A stretch of 64,000 bases of DNA, from assembly GCA_964404985.1 (NCBI GenBank), contig CAYOMD010000001.1, forward strand, positions 62,001 to 126,000, given 5' to 3'. Source of the stretch: Hankyongella sp964404985. Lineage in GTDB: Bacteria; Pseudomonadota; Alphaproteobacteria; Sphingomonadales; Sphingomonadaceae. Positions 1-9,318 of this stretch are shown piece after piece. The position numbers and the translations under genes are program-made. Within the stretch, counting starts at the first letter, position 1, and each line of letters starts with the position of its first letter. The notes under the pieces are model-generated. The model searched no databases. It was not told the origin of the DNA and saw nothing but the letters and a program-made list of their open reading frames with translations.

Positions 1-15
1 GCACTACGAGCAAGG

Positions 16-45
16 CATAATGTGCATCTATCAATCGGTAGATAG
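16..45 (+). promoter_or_regulatory. Partial promoter with palindromic operator
   Basis: A CATAAT hexamer at 16-21 resembles a -10 box. Just downstream an imperfect palindrome runs from 26 to 43 (ATCTATC, then GGTAGAT, with six of seven positions complementary), continuing to AG at 45. It would overlap the transcription start of the SDR gene, the position expected for a repressor site such as a TetR-family operator. The -35 region lies outside the window, and no regulator gene is visible. Confidence 0.4.
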
Positions 46-57
46 AAAGAGTTGTCC

Positions 58-828
58 ATGACTATAAACACCCTCAGTGTCGTAATCGGCGGATCCAGCG
101 GTATTGGTCGCGCCACGGCGGAACTCCTGGCGTCGGAGGGCCGCACCGTGCTGCTGCTTGCCCGCGATGTAGGCCGGCTGGAAGCAGCCAGAACCGAGAT
201 CGAAGCAAAAACTTCAGGGAAAATTGAAATCCTCCCGGTCGACCTTTCAGACGATACGGCAGTGAAAACGGCGATTGCGAGAGTCGATGCAGAAACCCGC
301 CACATCGACAAACTCGTCAACGCTGCTGGCGTATTCCTACCCAAAACGTTCCTGGATCACGGGTACGCCGATTATGACATGTACCATGCTCTCAACCGCG
401 CGACATTTTTTCTGAGCCAGGCGGTTGCGCGCAACATGGCAAATCACGGCGGCGGCGCGATCGTCAATGTCGGCTCTATGTGGGCCCGGCAGGCGATCAA
501 GGCGACGCCGTCCTCGGCCTACTCGATGGCAAAGGCGGGTCTGCATGCGCTAACCCAGCACCTGGCCATGGAACTTGCGGATCATGACATTCGTGTAAAC
601 GCTGTCTCGCCGGCAGTCGTGGTAACCCCGATCTACGGCGCATTCATCGAGCCAGCGAAGATCGAGGAAACGTTGACGGATGGCTTCAACAGCTTTCACC
701 CGATTGGACGAGTCGGACGCGCCGGCGACGTTGCACAGCATATTGTATTCCTACTGTCAGAAAAGGCAGGGTGGACGACAGGAGCGATCCATGATGTCGA
801 TGGCGGTGTCATGGCCGGCCGTAACTGA
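58..828 (+). CDS. SDR family NAD(P)-dependent oxidoreductase
   Basis: Classical short-chain dehydrogenase of about 256 residues. It has the TGxxxGxG-type cofactor loop near the N-terminus (GGSSGIGRA), the NAAG-like segment (NAAGVF), the catalytic serine region (NVGSMWA) and the YSMAKAG YxxxK motif. The substrate cannot be read from sequence. The ATG at 58 is preferred over a TTG six bases upstream because a purine-rich stretch (GAAAGAG) lies ahead of it. It is followed 16 bases later by an AhpD-like gene, probably in the same transcript. Its third-codon GC looks lower than that of the following housekeeping genes, compatible with acquisition. Confidence 0.9.
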   Translation: MTINTLSVVIGGSSGIGRATAELLASEGRTVLLLARDVGRLEAARTEIEAKTSGKIEILPVDLSDDTAVKTAIARVDAETRHIDKLVNAAGVFLPKTFLDHGYADYDMYHALNRATFFLSQAVARNMANHGGGAIVNVGSMWARQAIKATPSSAYSMAKAGLHALTQHLAMELADHDIRVNAVSPAVVVTPIYGAFIEPAKIEETLTDGFNSFHPIGRVGRAGDVAQHIVFLLSEKAGWTTGAIHDVDGGVMAGRN

Positions 829-844
829 GCTTCGGAGACACTAA

Positions 845-1147
845 ATGTACGACATGAACAACATCAAGAAGCTGGCGGAACTTGGCAAACTGAGCCCGCA
901 AGCCTGGCAGGCATTCGTCGCATTTGATCAGGCGGCACTGGCAGATGGTGCTATACCCAAGAAATACAAGGAGTTGATTGCGCTTGGTATCGCTTTGACC
1001 ACCCAGTGTCCCTACTGCCTGGAAATCCATAAAGGTGCCGCGCAGAAGGCGGGTGCGACCGAGGAGGAAATGGCGGAGGTGACCCTGATCGCAGCGGCCC
1101 TGCGCGCTGGCGCCGCCGTCACTCATGGCACCCATCTGGTCGGATGA
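845..1147 (+). CDS. Carboxymuconolactone decarboxylase / AhpD-like protein
   Basis: Small 100-residue CMD-family protein. The CPYC dithiol followed by LEIHKGAAQKAG matches the AhpD-type active-site helix (CxxC-x3-H) used in peroxidase or disulfide reductase chemistry, so a redox role is likelier than true decarboxylation. GGAG at 834-837 lies seven bases before the ATG. It follows the SDR gene closely and shares its apparent operator-controlled promoter. A hairpin with a short T run follows it. Confidence 0.85.
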   Translation: MYDMNNIKKLAELGKLSPQAWQAFVAFDQAALADGAIPKKYKELIALGIALTTQCPYCLEIHKGAAQKAGATEEEMAEVTLIAAALRAGAAVTHGTHLVG

Positions 1148-1155
1148 TCGAGAAG

Positions 1156-1197
1156 GCGGCGGCAGGATGTCTGCCGCCGCACCGCCTCTCGCTTTTT
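1156..1197 (+). terminator. Putative rho-independent terminator
   Basis: A perfect 10-bp stem (1156-1165 with 1171-1180, GCGGCGGCAG / CTGCCGCCGC) closes a five-base loop. TTTTT follows at 1193-1197. The T run starts 12 bases past the stem, further than ideal, so the call is moderate. It separates the SDR/AhpD pair from panB. Confidence 0.5.
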
Positions 1198-1223
1198 AAA
1201 TCCCGCCCGGCTAGGGTCTGGCC

Positions 1224-2078
1224 ATGTCCACGACCTATACCCTCGATACCGCCACCAGCCGGGCACACCCGACACCCGCCCCGGTCCGCCGCCAGACCGT
1301 GCCCGGCATCGCCGCCCGCAAGGGCGGGGAGCCGGTGGTGATGCTGACCGCCTATACGGCACGCTATGCCCAGTTGCTCGATCCGCACTGCGATATGCTG
1401 CTGGTCGGCGACAGCCTGGGTCAGGTGATCTACGGCCTGCCATCCACCCTTGCAGTAACGCTCGACATGATGATCGCCCATGGTGCGGCGGTCGTGCGCG
1501 GGTCGTACCGCTCGGTGGTTGTCGTAGACATGCCGTTCGGCAGTTACGAGCAGTCGCCGGAGCAGGCCTTCGCCAACGCCGCGCGGGTGCTGAAGGAGAC
1601 CGGATGTGCAGCCGTCAAGCTGGAGGGCGGTGCGGCCATGGCTGAGACCATTGCGTTCCTGGTCGCGCGCGGCATTCCGGTGGTCGGGCACATCGGCCTC
1701 ACGCCCCAGGCTGTCAACGCGCTTGGCGGCTATGGCGCGCGCGGGCGATCCGAGGCGGAGCGGAACAAAATCCTCGATGACGCAAGGGCCGTCTGTTCTG
1801 CTGGCGCGTTTGCATTTGTTGTGGAGGGTGTGGTCGAGAGCCTGGCAGTCGAGGTCAATGCCAGCGTCAAATGCATCACAATCGGCATCGGGGCATCGGC
1901 GGCCTGCGACGGGCAGGTGCTGGTGACGGAGGATATGCTCGGCCTGTTCGAGCGCACGCCGCGTTTTGTCGAACGCTTTCACGATATCGCTGTCCAGATC
2001 GACGAGGCGGCGCGCCGTTACGCCGAGGCCGTTCGTGCTCGCAGTTTCCCCGGACCGTCCAATCTCTACGCCGGATGA
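1224..2078 (+). CDS. panB: 3-methyl-2-oxobutanoate hydroxymethyltransferase
   Basis: PanB, 284 residues, the usual length. It transfers a hydroxymethyl group from methylenetetrahydrofolate to 2-oxoisovalerate to give ketopantoate, the first committed step of pantothenate and CoA synthesis. Family signatures are present: MLTAYTARYAQLLD, the metal-binding LVGDSLG segment, DMPFGSYE, the VKLEGG lysine/glutamate segment, and GHIGLTPQ. It stands alone here; no panC is adjacent. The cytosolic (beta/alpha)8 enzyme appears intact. Confidence 0.96.
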   Translation: MSTTYTLDTATSRAHPTPAPVRRQTVPGIAARKGGEPVVMLTAYTARYAQLLDPHCDMLLVGDSLGQVIYGLPSTLAVTLDMMIAHGAAVVRGSYRSVVVVDMPFGSYEQSPEQAFANAARVLKETGCAAVKLEGGAAMAETIAFLVARGIPVVGHIGLTPQAVNALGGYGARGRSEAERNKILDDARAVCSAGAFAFVVEGVVESLAVEVNASVKCITIGIGASAACDGQVLVTEDMLGLFERTPRFVERFHDIAVQIDEAARRYAEAVRARSFPGPSNLYAG

Positions 2079-2182
2079 CCGCAACCGCACCACCCGGCGT
2101 GCAAAAGCGCTGTACAGGATCGATGCGCTCGCACTAATGTCCGCCCCCACAAGATTATTACGGTCAACAGAAAGTTCCAGAC

Positions 2183-2950
2183 GTGGCCAAAGCCCCCACG
2201 CCGACACAAGATGCCTCGCTGACGGATTCCTTTATCCGTGAGGTGGATGACGATTATCGCCGCGACCAGCTGGCAACGCTGTGGCAGCGCTACGGGCGCG
2301 GCCTGCTGATTGTTGCGGGCCTGTTCATGGTGGCGCTCGCCGGTTATCTCTACTGGCGTGACGTGCAGCAGAAGGAACTGGCCAGCCAGTCGGTGAACTA
2401 CGCGACGGCGCTGAAGCAGCTTGAGAGCGGGGACGCAACGGGGGCAACCAAGACCCTAGAGACTCTGGCCGCAAGCGGCTCGCCTGGCTATCAGGCGCTG
2501 AGCCGCCTCGCGCTGGCGGGTGCTGCCATCCGCAAGGGCGACAAGGCCCAGGCCGGCAAGATCTATGACGCGCTGGCGGCAGACACCAAGGTGGCGGAGC
2601 CGTTTCGCGATTTGGCGCGCCTGCGGGCCATTCAGCTGCGTTTCGATGACACGGCTGCCGAGGCCCTGATCAAGCAACTGCAACCACTGGCGCAGGACGG
2701 CGGCCCATGGTTTGGCCCGGCCGGCGAATTGCTGGCCATCGCCTACCTCGACGCCAAACAGCCGGATGCGGCCCGGGCGCTGCTGGACTCGATTGCCAAG
2801 AGCACAGCCGTCACCCCGAGCATCCGTGCCCGCGCCGGCCAGATGGTCGCGATGCTGCCGGCAGCACCTGAACCGCCGGCTGCCGCTGCTGCACCTGTGC
2901 CGTCCAAACCCGCGCCTGCCGATGTCGCGTCGCCCAAGGAGACGAAATGA
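2183..2950 (+). CDS. YfgM-like tetratricopeptide membrane protein
   Basis: 255 residues with a GTG start. It has a cytoplasmic N-tail, one transmembrane helix near residues 38-54 (GLLIVAGLFMVALAGYLYW), then a helical TPR-like periplasmic region and a Pro/Ala-rich tail. This is the layout of YfgM, the ancillary SecYEG translocon subunit that chaperones proteins emerging in the periplasm. It overlaps bamB by four bases (ATGA), the same yfgM-bamB-der order as in many proteobacteria. The Shine-Dalgarno sequence is weak, so the start is less sure than the gene. Confidence 0.85.
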   Translation: MAKAPTPTQDASLTDSFIREVDDDYRRDQLATLWQRYGRGLLIVAGLFMVALAGYLYWRDVQQKELASQSVNYATALKQLESGDATGATKTLETLAASGSPGYQALSRLALAGAAIRKGDKAQAGKIYDALAADTKVAEPFRDLARLRAIQLRFDDTAAEALIKQLQPLAQDGGPWFGPAGELLAIAYLDAKQPDAARALLDSIAKSTAVTPSIRARAGQMVAMLPAAPEPPAAAAAPVPSKPAPADVASPKETK

Positions 2951-4269
2951 GGCATTCCCGCCTGCTGCGCGCAAGCCTGCTTTGTCTGGTTGTGACACTT
3001 GCCGCGTGCTCATCGACCAAAAAGAAGGACGACGAGTTCGAGCGTGAACGCATTCCGGTGCTGCTCTATGAGCAGCAGATCGAGGCTGATCCGTCACTCG
3101 CCGACATTCGCGTGACCCTGCCTGAGCCTTACGCCAACAGCAACTGGTCGCAGGCTGGCGGTGCGCCGGCCAAGGCGATGCATCATCTGGCGCTCGAAGA
3201 CGGGCTAAAGGTTCGCTGGCGCCGGTCCATCGGGTCGGGTGATGATATCCGCTCCCGGCTGATCGCGCCGCCGGTCGTCGCCGATAACCGGGTGTTCGCT
3301 ATTGATACGCGCGGACGCATCACGGCGCTGGCACTGAAGACCGGCGAACGCCTCTGGAGTGTCCCGCTCAAAGTGCGCAAGGAGAGCAAGGCGCTGGCGT
3401 TCGGCGGCGGCGTTGCGGTCGAGGGCGGGCGGCTGTTCGCAACCTCCGGCTATGGCTTTGCGGCCGCGTTCGACACTGCCACCGGCAACAAGGTCTGGCA
3501 GGTGGAACTGGGCGTGCCGCTTCGTGGCCCGCCTGCGGTGCGCGATGGTCGTGTGTTCGTCATGACCATCGACAACCAGCTCTATGCCCTGTCTGCGGAG
3601 AAGGGCGAGCAGCTCTGGGATGCCACCGGTCTGGTCGAGAGCGCCGGGCTGTTGGGGATCGGTGCCCCGGCGGTGACGGCTGAGTCCATCGTCGTTGGCT
3701 ACTCCTCAGGGGAGCTCAATGCGCTGCGTGTCGAGAACGGCCGCACCACCTGGCAGGACTCGCTCTCGCGCACCACGCGCCTGACGGCACTGGCGGACCT
3801 GACCGACATCGACGGCTCGCCGGTGATTGATCGCGGTCGCGTGTTTGCCGCCGGCCATGCCGGGCGGATGGCCGCCATCGACCTGGCGACCGGCCAGCGG
3901 GTGTGGGAGCAGAACATCGGCAGCACCAGCACCCCCTGGGTCGCCGGCGACTATGTCTATGTGGTCAGCAACGAAGGCCAAGTTTATTGCCTCACCCGCA
4001 GCGATGGCAAGGTGCGCTGGGTCACCCAGTTGCAGCGTTACCGGGATGTCGAGGACCGCAAGGGCGTCGTGCGCTGGCAGGGTCCGGTGCTGGGCGGCAA
4101 CCGGCTGGTACTGATTTCGTCCAACGGGTATCTGGCCTCTGTCTCTCCCTACACGGGCAAGATTCTCTCGGTCGACCGGCTGAAGCCCGGCAGCTACCTG
4201 CCGCCGATCATTGCAGAAGGTGCGTTGCTGGCGATGTCTACAGACGCCAAGATCACGTTGTTACGCTAA
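2947..4269 (+). CDS. bamB: Outer membrane protein assembly factor BamB
   Basis: 440-residue PQQ-type beta-propeller lipoprotein. The N-terminus has a signal peptide ending in a lipobox (LAAC, Cys near residue 21). Repeated blades of the form 'G...ALxxxTGxxxW' occur through the body (for example ALALKTGERLW, AIDLATGQRVW, YCLTRSDGKVRW). BamB is a scaffold of the Bam complex that inserts beta-barrel proteins in the outer membrane. The start overlaps the stop of the upstream YfgM-like gene, and der follows three bases after the stop. Confidence 0.93.
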   Translation: MRHSRLLRASLLCLVVTLAACSSTKKKDDEFERERIPVLLYEQQIEADPSLADIRVTLPEPYANSNWSQAGGAPAKAMHHLALEDGLKVRWRRSIGSGDDIRSRLIAPPVVADNRVFAIDTRGRITALALKTGERLWSVPLKVRKESKALAFGGGVAVEGGRLFATSGYGFAAAFDTATGNKVWQVELGVPLRGPPAVRDGRVFVMTIDNQLYALSAEKGEQLWDATGLVESAGLLGIGAPAVTAESIVVGYSSGELNALRVENGRTTWQDSLSRTTRLTALADLTDIDGSPVIDRGRVFAAGHAGRMAAIDLATGQRVWEQNIGSTSTPWVAGDYVYVVSNEGQVYCLTRSDGKVRWVTQLQRYRDVEDRKGVVRWQGPVLGGNRLVLISSNGYLASVSPYTGKILSVDRLKPGSYLPPIIAEGALLAMSTDAKITLLR

Positions 4270-4272
4270 GAT

Positions 4273-5802
4273 ATGACATCGGCCCGCCGTGCGGCGCGCA
4301 TTGAAACCCCCAACGCCAAGGTCGTGATTATCGGCCGGCCGAATGTTGGCAAGTCGACCCTGTTCAACCGGCTGGTTGGCAAGCGGCTGGCGCTGGTTGA
4401 CGACACGCCGGGTGTGACCCGCGACCGTCGCGAGGGGCTCGGTCGCCTGTTCGACCTGTCGTTTACTGTGATCGATACCGCCGGACTGGAAGATGCAGAG
4501 GTCGAGTCGCTGGCAGGACGGATGCGCGCGCAGACCGATGCTGCGCTGGGCATCGCCGATGTCGCGCTGATGGTCATCGATGCGCGTGCCGGCCTCACCA
4601 CGCTCGACCGTCACTTTGCGGACTGGATTCGCGCGCAGAAAACGCCGGTGATTCTGGTCGCCAACAAGACCGAGAGTGGCGTCGCCGAGTCCGGGGTCTA
4701 CGAGGCCTTCGAACTGGGTCTGGGCGACCCGGTGCCGATCGCCGCCGAGCACGGACTCGGCATGGCCGATCTCTACGATGCGCTGCGGCCGTTCGTAGAT
4801 GCCGCCGACGGGCGCGACGATTCAATCGACGCAGATGAGGCACCTGAGCAGGAGATGGCCGCCACGGACGCGCTGCTGACGGACGCTGAGCCATCAGACG
4901 ACACAGAAGGCACACCAGCGGCACCGCAGGAGCCCAATGAGGAGCCTTTGGGGCCGCTCAAGCTCGCAATCGTCGGGCGGCCGAACGCCGGCAAGTCCAC
5001 GCTCATCAACACGCTGCTCGGCGAACAGCGGCTGGTGACCGGCCCGGAAGCCGGGATCACCCGGGACTCGATTGCCGTTGAATGGAATTGGCGGGACAAG
5101 CCGGTGCGCCTCATTGATACCGCAGGCCTGCGCAAGCGTGCCAAGGTGGTCAGTAAGCTGGAGCGCCTGTCTGCAGCGGACACCCAGCGCGCGGTCGATT
5201 TCGCAGAGGTGGTGGTGCTGCTGCTTGATGCGACCCTCGGGCTGGAGGGGCAGGACCTGCGCATCGCGGACCGGGTGCTGCAGGAAGGCCGGGCGCTGGT
5301 CATAGCGCTCAACAAGTGGGATGCGCTGCCAGACCAGAAAACCCAAGGCTCGGTCTATCGCGGTGTGACGGCAGCCCTTGCCGACGGTCTGTCGCAGGTC
5401 AAGGATGTGCCGCTGTTGCCGGTGTCCGGCCTGACGGGACGCGGGCTCGACACCCTGATGGAGGCCTGTTTTACCAGCCGCGACCAATGGGACCGTCGCC
5501 TGCCGACAGCCGCTCTCAACCGCTGGTTCGAGGCAACGATCGAGCGCAATCCGCCGCCAGCACCGGGCGGCAAGCGCATCAAGCTGCGCTACATGACCCA
5601 GGCGCGCAACCGGCCGCCGACCTTCGCGATCTTCGGCACGCGTACGACCCTGCTCCCGGAGTCCTACCGGCGCTATCTCATCAATGCCCTGCGCGCGGAT
5701 TTCGGCTTTGAAGGTGTGCCGCTGCGCCTGAACTTTCGCGGTGGCGAGAACCCGTTCAGCGGTACTGCTGCCAGCAACCGACCACCCAAGGCCAAGCGCT
5801 GA
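4273..5802 (+). CDS. der: Ribosome biogenesis GTPase Der (EngA)
   Basis: Double-Era-type GTPase with two G domains in tandem: first P-loop GRPNVGKS near residue 18 with NKTE, second P-loop GRPNAGKS near residue 236 with NKWD, then a C-terminal KH-like domain. It acts in maturation of the 50S subunit. At 509 residues it is longer than the common 440-490 because of an acidic linker (residues about 175-230, rich in Asp/Glu) between the G domains. It lies three bases after bamB and overlaps the next gene by one base (TGATG). Confidence 0.96.
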   Translation: MTSARRAARIETPNAKVVIIGRPNVGKSTLFNRLVGKRLALVDDTPGVTRDRREGLGRLFDLSFTVIDTAGLEDAEVESLAGRMRAQTDAALGIADVALMVIDARAGLTTLDRHFADWIRAQKTPVILVANKTESGVAESGVYEAFELGLGDPVPIAAEHGLGMADLYDALRPFVDAADGRDDSIDADEAPEQEMAATDALLTDAEPSDDTEGTPAAPQEPNEEPLGPLKLAIVGRPNAGKSTLINTLLGEQRLVTGPEAGITRDSIAVEWNWRDKPVRLIDTAGLRKRAKVVSKLERLSAADTQRAVDFAEVVVLLLDATLGLEGQDLRIADRVLQEGRALVIALNKWDALPDQKTQGSVYRGVTAALADGLSQVKDVPLLPVSGLTGRGLDTLMEACFTSRDQWDRRLPTAALNRWFEATIERNPPPAPGGKRIKLRYMTQARNRPPTFAIFGTRTTLLPESYRRYLINALRADFGFEGVPLRLNFRGGENPFSGTAASNRPPKAKR

Positions 5803-6761
5803 TGTTGCGGCGCTTTGCGCTTAGCCAGAACGGCGTTGCGCCCTGCGAGGACAATGCGCAGGCGATCTGGTTCGACCTGCATAACCCGACGCTGGAGGAA
5901 GACCGCGAGGTCGAGGCGACGCTGGGCATCAGCGTGCCGACCCGCGAGGATATGGACGAAATCCAGATTTCCAACCGGCTGTTCCATGAAGAGGGCGTCA
6001 CCTACGCGACGGCCTCCATCGTCGTCGGCATCAGCAGCGGGACCCCGGCGCTTGAGCCCTTCACCCTGATCATCGCAAAGGGGCGCCTGGTCACGGTGCG
6101 CTACACCGAGCCGAAACCCATCACGCAGTTCCTCGAGCGGGCATGCAAGCCCGGCAACGGCATGATGGGCGCAACCGGCATTCTGACCGAAATGATGGAA
6201 GGGCTGGTCAACCGCGCGTCTGACTTGCTGGGGGATGCGGTTGCCGATCTCGACCGCATGACCCGCGACGTGTTCGACCCGCGCCAGAAGGTCGGCGCGA
6301 TCTCCCCGCTGCGCATGAAGGTGATGCTCAAGCGTCTGGGGCATATCGGCGATCTGCTGTCGAAACTACGCGACAGCCTGGTCAGCCTGCGCCGGCTGTT
6401 CAACTTTCTTGCAGCTGACTACTCCGCGCAGGAGGTAGCTATGGTGCGCATCCAGCTCCAGACCCTGGCGCTCGATGCCGAGGCCTTGATCGACCATGCG
6501 ACCTTCACCAGCCAGCGGATCAACCTGCTGGTCGATGCGATGCTGGGCCTGATCGGGGTCGAGCAGAATGCGATCATCAAGATTTTCTCGGTGGCGTCGG
6601 TCGTGTTTCTGCCGCCAACCCTGATCGCCAGCATCTATGGCATGAACTTTGATGTTTTGCCGGAACTGCACTGGACGTTTGGGTATCCGGCGGCGCTCTG
6701 CGGCATGGTGGCCTCAGCGGTCCTGCCGTACCTGTTCTTCAAGCACAAAGGCTGGCTGTAA
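5802..6761 (+). CDS. corA: CorA family magnesium/divalent cation transporter
   Basis: 319 residues with a large N-terminal cytoplasmic domain and two C-terminal transmembrane helices. The signature GMN motif at the end of TM1 is present (IYGMNFDVLPEL), as expected for CorA-type channels for Mg2+ or related ions. The C-terminus ends with a short basic tail (FKHKGWL). The ATG overlaps the der stop by one base, so its translation is probably coupled to der. Ion specificity cannot be decided from sequence. Confidence 0.92.
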   Translation: MLRRFALSQNGVAPCEDNAQAIWFDLHNPTLEEDREVEATLGISVPTREDMDEIQISNRLFHEEGVTYATASIVVGISSGTPALEPFTLIIAKGRLVTVRYTEPKPITQFLERACKPGNGMMGATGILTEMMEGLVNRASDLLGDAVADLDRMTRDVFDPRQKVGAISPLRMKVMLKRLGHIGDLLSKLRDSLVSLRRLFNFLAADYSAQEVAMVRIQLQTLALDAEALIDHATFTSQRINLLVDAMLGLIGVEQNAIIKIFSVASVVFLPPTLIASIYGMNFDVLPELHWTFGYPAALCGMVASAVLPYLFFKHKGWL

Positions 6762-6770
6762 GGCCGGGCT

Positions 6771-7556
6771 TCAGGCGGTCGGCACGCGCCCGCTGGCGAC
6801 CAGCTGGGCCAGCCCTTCTGCCCCGTGTTCGATCCGGGCGGTCACGCCAAACACAGCCGCCAGGATTTCCGGGGACAGCACATCATCGGGGCTTCCGGCT
6901 CTCACCAGCCGCCCCTCGTGCAGCACGGCGACCGTATCGGCGATGCGCGCCGCATAGGTCAGGTCGTGCAGAATGACCACGACACCGGCACCGCGCCTAG
7001 CCGCTGATCGCAGCAGCGCCAGCACGTCGAACTGGTATGCAAGGTCGAGGCTCGCCAGCGGCTCATCGACCAGCAGCCATGCAGGCGACCCGGCGAGCAC
7101 ACGGGCAAACAATGCGCGTGCCAGTTCACCGCCTGAAAGGCTATGCGCCGGGCGGTCCCGCAATGCCTCCAGCCCGGTCTGGGTGATTGCGGTATCGATC
7201 GCCTCCCGGTCCGCTGCGTCCGGCGCGCTGAAGCCCGTGCGATGCGGCAGGCGGCCCAGCGCCACCAGCTCATCGACGCGCAGGTTCCAGTGCACGGCAC
7301 CAGCCTGCGGCAGATAGCCGATGCGACGCGCGCGCAGGCGCGGCGGCAACGCGGCGAGCGGCACGCCGTCCAGCAGGACCTGGCCGCGGCTCGGCGGCAG
7401 CAGGCCAGCCAGACACTGCAGCAGCGTTGATTTGCCGGCCCCGTTCGGGCCGACGATTGCAGTCACGCGGCCAGGCTCAATCGCAAGGTCGACTCCGCGC
7501 AGGGCCTGGACACCGGCGCGGGTGACCTCCAGGGACTGGACGGTGAGGGCACTCAT
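6771..7556 (-). CDS. btuD: B12/iron-type ABC transporter ATP-binding protein
   Basis: 261-residue ABC ATPase with Walker A GPNGAGKST, Q-loop (YLPQAG), signature LSGGELARAL, Walker B LLVDEP and the switch His (ILHD). It groups with the FecE/BtuD/HmuV class that powers import of siderophores, haem or cobalamin. Its ATG overlaps the permease stop (ATGA). The name btuD is inferred from the binding protein and the nearby cobT; iron chelates remain possible. Confidence 0.88.
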   Translation of the reverse strand: MSALTVQSLEVTRAGVQALRGVDLAIEPGRVTAIVGPNGAGKSTLLQCLAGLLPPSRGQVLLDGVPLAALPPRLRARRIGYLPQAGAVHWNLRVDELVALGRLPHRTGFSAPDAADREAIDTAITQTGLEALRDRPAHSLSGGELARALFARVLAGSPAWLLVDEPLASLDLAYQFDVLALLRSAARRGAGVVVILHDLTYAARIADTVAVLHEGRLVRAGSPDDVLSPEILAAVFGVTARIEHGAEGLAQLVASGRVPTA

Positions 7557-8524
7557 GCCAGTTCCCGCCGCAGTTTGCGCAACAGCCAGAGGAAGAACGG
7601 CGCGCCGATCAGCGCCATGGCGACGCCGACCCGCAACTCGCTGGCACCGGGTGCCAGCCGCACCAGCGTATCCGCGACCAGCAGCAGCGCCGCCCCCCCG
7701 AGCGCGGACGGCAACAGCAGGGCAGAGGGCTGCTCCCGGACCAGCGGGCGCAGCAGATGCGGCACGATCAGCCCGACAAAGCCGATCACGCCGGAGACCG
7801 CGACGGCACCGCCGACGATCAGCCCGACACCCAGCACCAGCCGCCAGCGCAAGCCCTGAAGGTCCACACCCAGAGACTGCGCTGCCGCCTCGCCCAGGCT
7901 AAGGGCATCGAGTGCTGGCCCGATGCTCAGCAGGGCAATGCCGCCGAGCACCACAAGCGGCAGCGCCAGCCAGACGTCGTCAACGCTGCGGTCGGTCAGC
8001 GCCCCGATCAGCCAGGTGACGATCTCGCTGGTGGCAAACGGATTGGGGGCAAGGCTGATCAGCAGGGTCGTCAGCGCACCGGTCAGGCTGGAGAGCATCA
8101 CCCCGGTCAGCACGAGCAGGGTCGGCGAGCCACCGCGCCCGACCATCAGGCTCAGCAGCACCGTCGCAACCGCCGCACCAGCCAGCGCGAACCCCGGCAG
8201 CACCCAGGCGATACCGCCCAATCCGGCAAAGATCGAGAAGACCGCGCCGAGGGCAGCACTTGAGGAAATGCCGAGCACGCTCGGGTCCGCCAGCGGGTTG
8301 CGCAGATAGCCCTGGAGTGCGGCACCGCACAGGCCGAGCCCACCGCCGATCAGCAGCGCCAGCAGCGCGCGCGGCAGGCGCAGATCGAGGATGATCCACC
8401 ACAGCGGACCATCGGTCCCCCACGCCGCAAACGGCACCCAGACCTTGCCCGCCAGCAGGGAGAGTGCTGTCAGTGGCACCATCAGCACAGCCAACAACAG
8501 GGAGAGGCGGAGCGAGCGGCTCAC
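7553..8524 (-). CDS. btuC: FecCD/BtuC family ABC transporter permease
   Basis: Permease of about 323 residues with many hydrophobic helices and the FecCD-family blocks: RLPRALLALLIGGGLGLCGAALQ (split here over several helices), NPLADPSVLGIS, and the GxIGFVGLIVPH coupling segment. The GTG at 8524 is chosen because it overlaps the stop of the upstream binding-protein gene by four bases (GTGA). A longer frame would add about 71 residues of low-complexity sequence antisense-like to that gene. It works with the adjacent ATPase and binding protein. Confidence 0.9.
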   Translation of the reverse strand: MSRSLRLSLLLAVLMVPLTALSLLAGKVWVPFAAWGTDGPLWWIILDLRLPRALLALLIGGGLGLCGAALQGYLRNPLADPSVLGISSSAALGAVFSIFAGLGGIAWVLPGFALAGAAVATVLLSLMVGRGGSPTLLVLTGVMLSSLTGALTTLLISLAPNPFATSEIVTWLIGALTDRSVDDVWLALPLVVLGGIALLSIGPALDALSLGEAAAQSLGVDLQGLRWRLVLGVGLIVGGAVAVSGVIGFVGLIVPHLLRPLVREQPSALLLPSALGGAALLLVADTLVRLAPGASELRVGVAMALIGAPFFLWLLRKLRRELA

Positions 8525-9318
8525 AGGCTGGCGCGGATTTCGTGCAGGCGTGCGAGCGCCGGGATGATGGTCGGGCCGCCGCAACGCAGCAGCCGGTCCG
8601 GGTAATCGTGGACCGCACTGTGCGCCGCCAGTCGCCGCAGTACCGGGTGACGGCTGGCGCGCGGGTTGCTCTGGACATCGACCAGAAGGGCGGCCGGCGG
8701 CCGGGCGACCAGATATTCCAGCGGCAGGATGTCCCAAGTAGACAGGCCATAGTCAGCACTGGCGTTGCGCAGCCCCGCGGTGCGCATCAGTTCGTCGGCC
8801 AGTGTGCCCTTGCCGGGCACCAGCCCTGAGAGCTGACGCAGCAAGGCCTGAGCAGGCGGTTTGCTTGTGCGTGCGGCGTCAGCGGCCGCATCGATCCGGG
8901 CGTTCAGGCGGCGGGCTGCCGCATCGGCGCTGATGGCCGCGCCGATCTGCCTGATCTGCTGCTGCGACTCCGCGATGCTGCCCGGCACCCCCAGCAGCAG
9001 CATGGGTACGCCCAGGCGCTCAAGGGCAAGGCGGGTCGCCCGCGCGGTATGGATGCTGGTGATGATGAGATCGGGCCTCAACGCCACCACGGCCTCAGCG
9101 GTATCGCCGATGACCGGATAACGCTTCGCCCAGGCGAGCGGGACAGAGGTCGCCGACGGGTCCTGCGAATAGTGGCTGATCCCGGCGATGGTGGCGTGTG
9201 GTGCGATTGCATGCAGGATCGCATCGACGCAGGGATTCATCGAGACGATCCGTCTCGGCGCAGCATGGGCGGTTTGTGCCAGGCTGGCGATCATCAAGGC
9301 GAGCAGTGCGCGGATCAT
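8521..9318 (-). CDS. btuF: Periplasmic cobalamin/metal-chelate binding protein
   Basis: 265-residue class III solute-binding protein with an N-terminal signal peptide (cleavage near AHA-AP, residue 19). The opening RIVSMNPCVDAIL and the ALRPDLIITSI segment are typical of BtuF/FepB-type proteins with two lobes joined by a long helix. It is first in a three-gene operon with permease and ATPase. The gene faces cobT across 87 bases; I found no recognisable cobalamin riboswitch in that gap. Confidence 0.87.
   Translation of the reverse strand: MIRALLALMIASLAQTAHAAPRRIVSMNPCVDAILHAIAPHATIAGISHYSQDPSATSVPLAWAKRYPVIGDTAEAVVALRPDLIITSIHTARATRLALERLGVPMLLLGVPGSIAESQQQIRQIGAAISADAAARRLNARIDAAADAARTSKPPAQALLRQLSGLVPGKGTLADELMRTAGLRNASADYGLSTWDILPLEYLVARPPAALLVDVQSNPRASRHPVLRRLAAHSAVHDYPDRLLRCGGPTIIPALARLHEIRASL

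Noticed and set aside
4800..4960. Frameshift or insertion in der
   Set aside because: The acidic linker between the two GTPase domains is in frame and such linkers vary in length.
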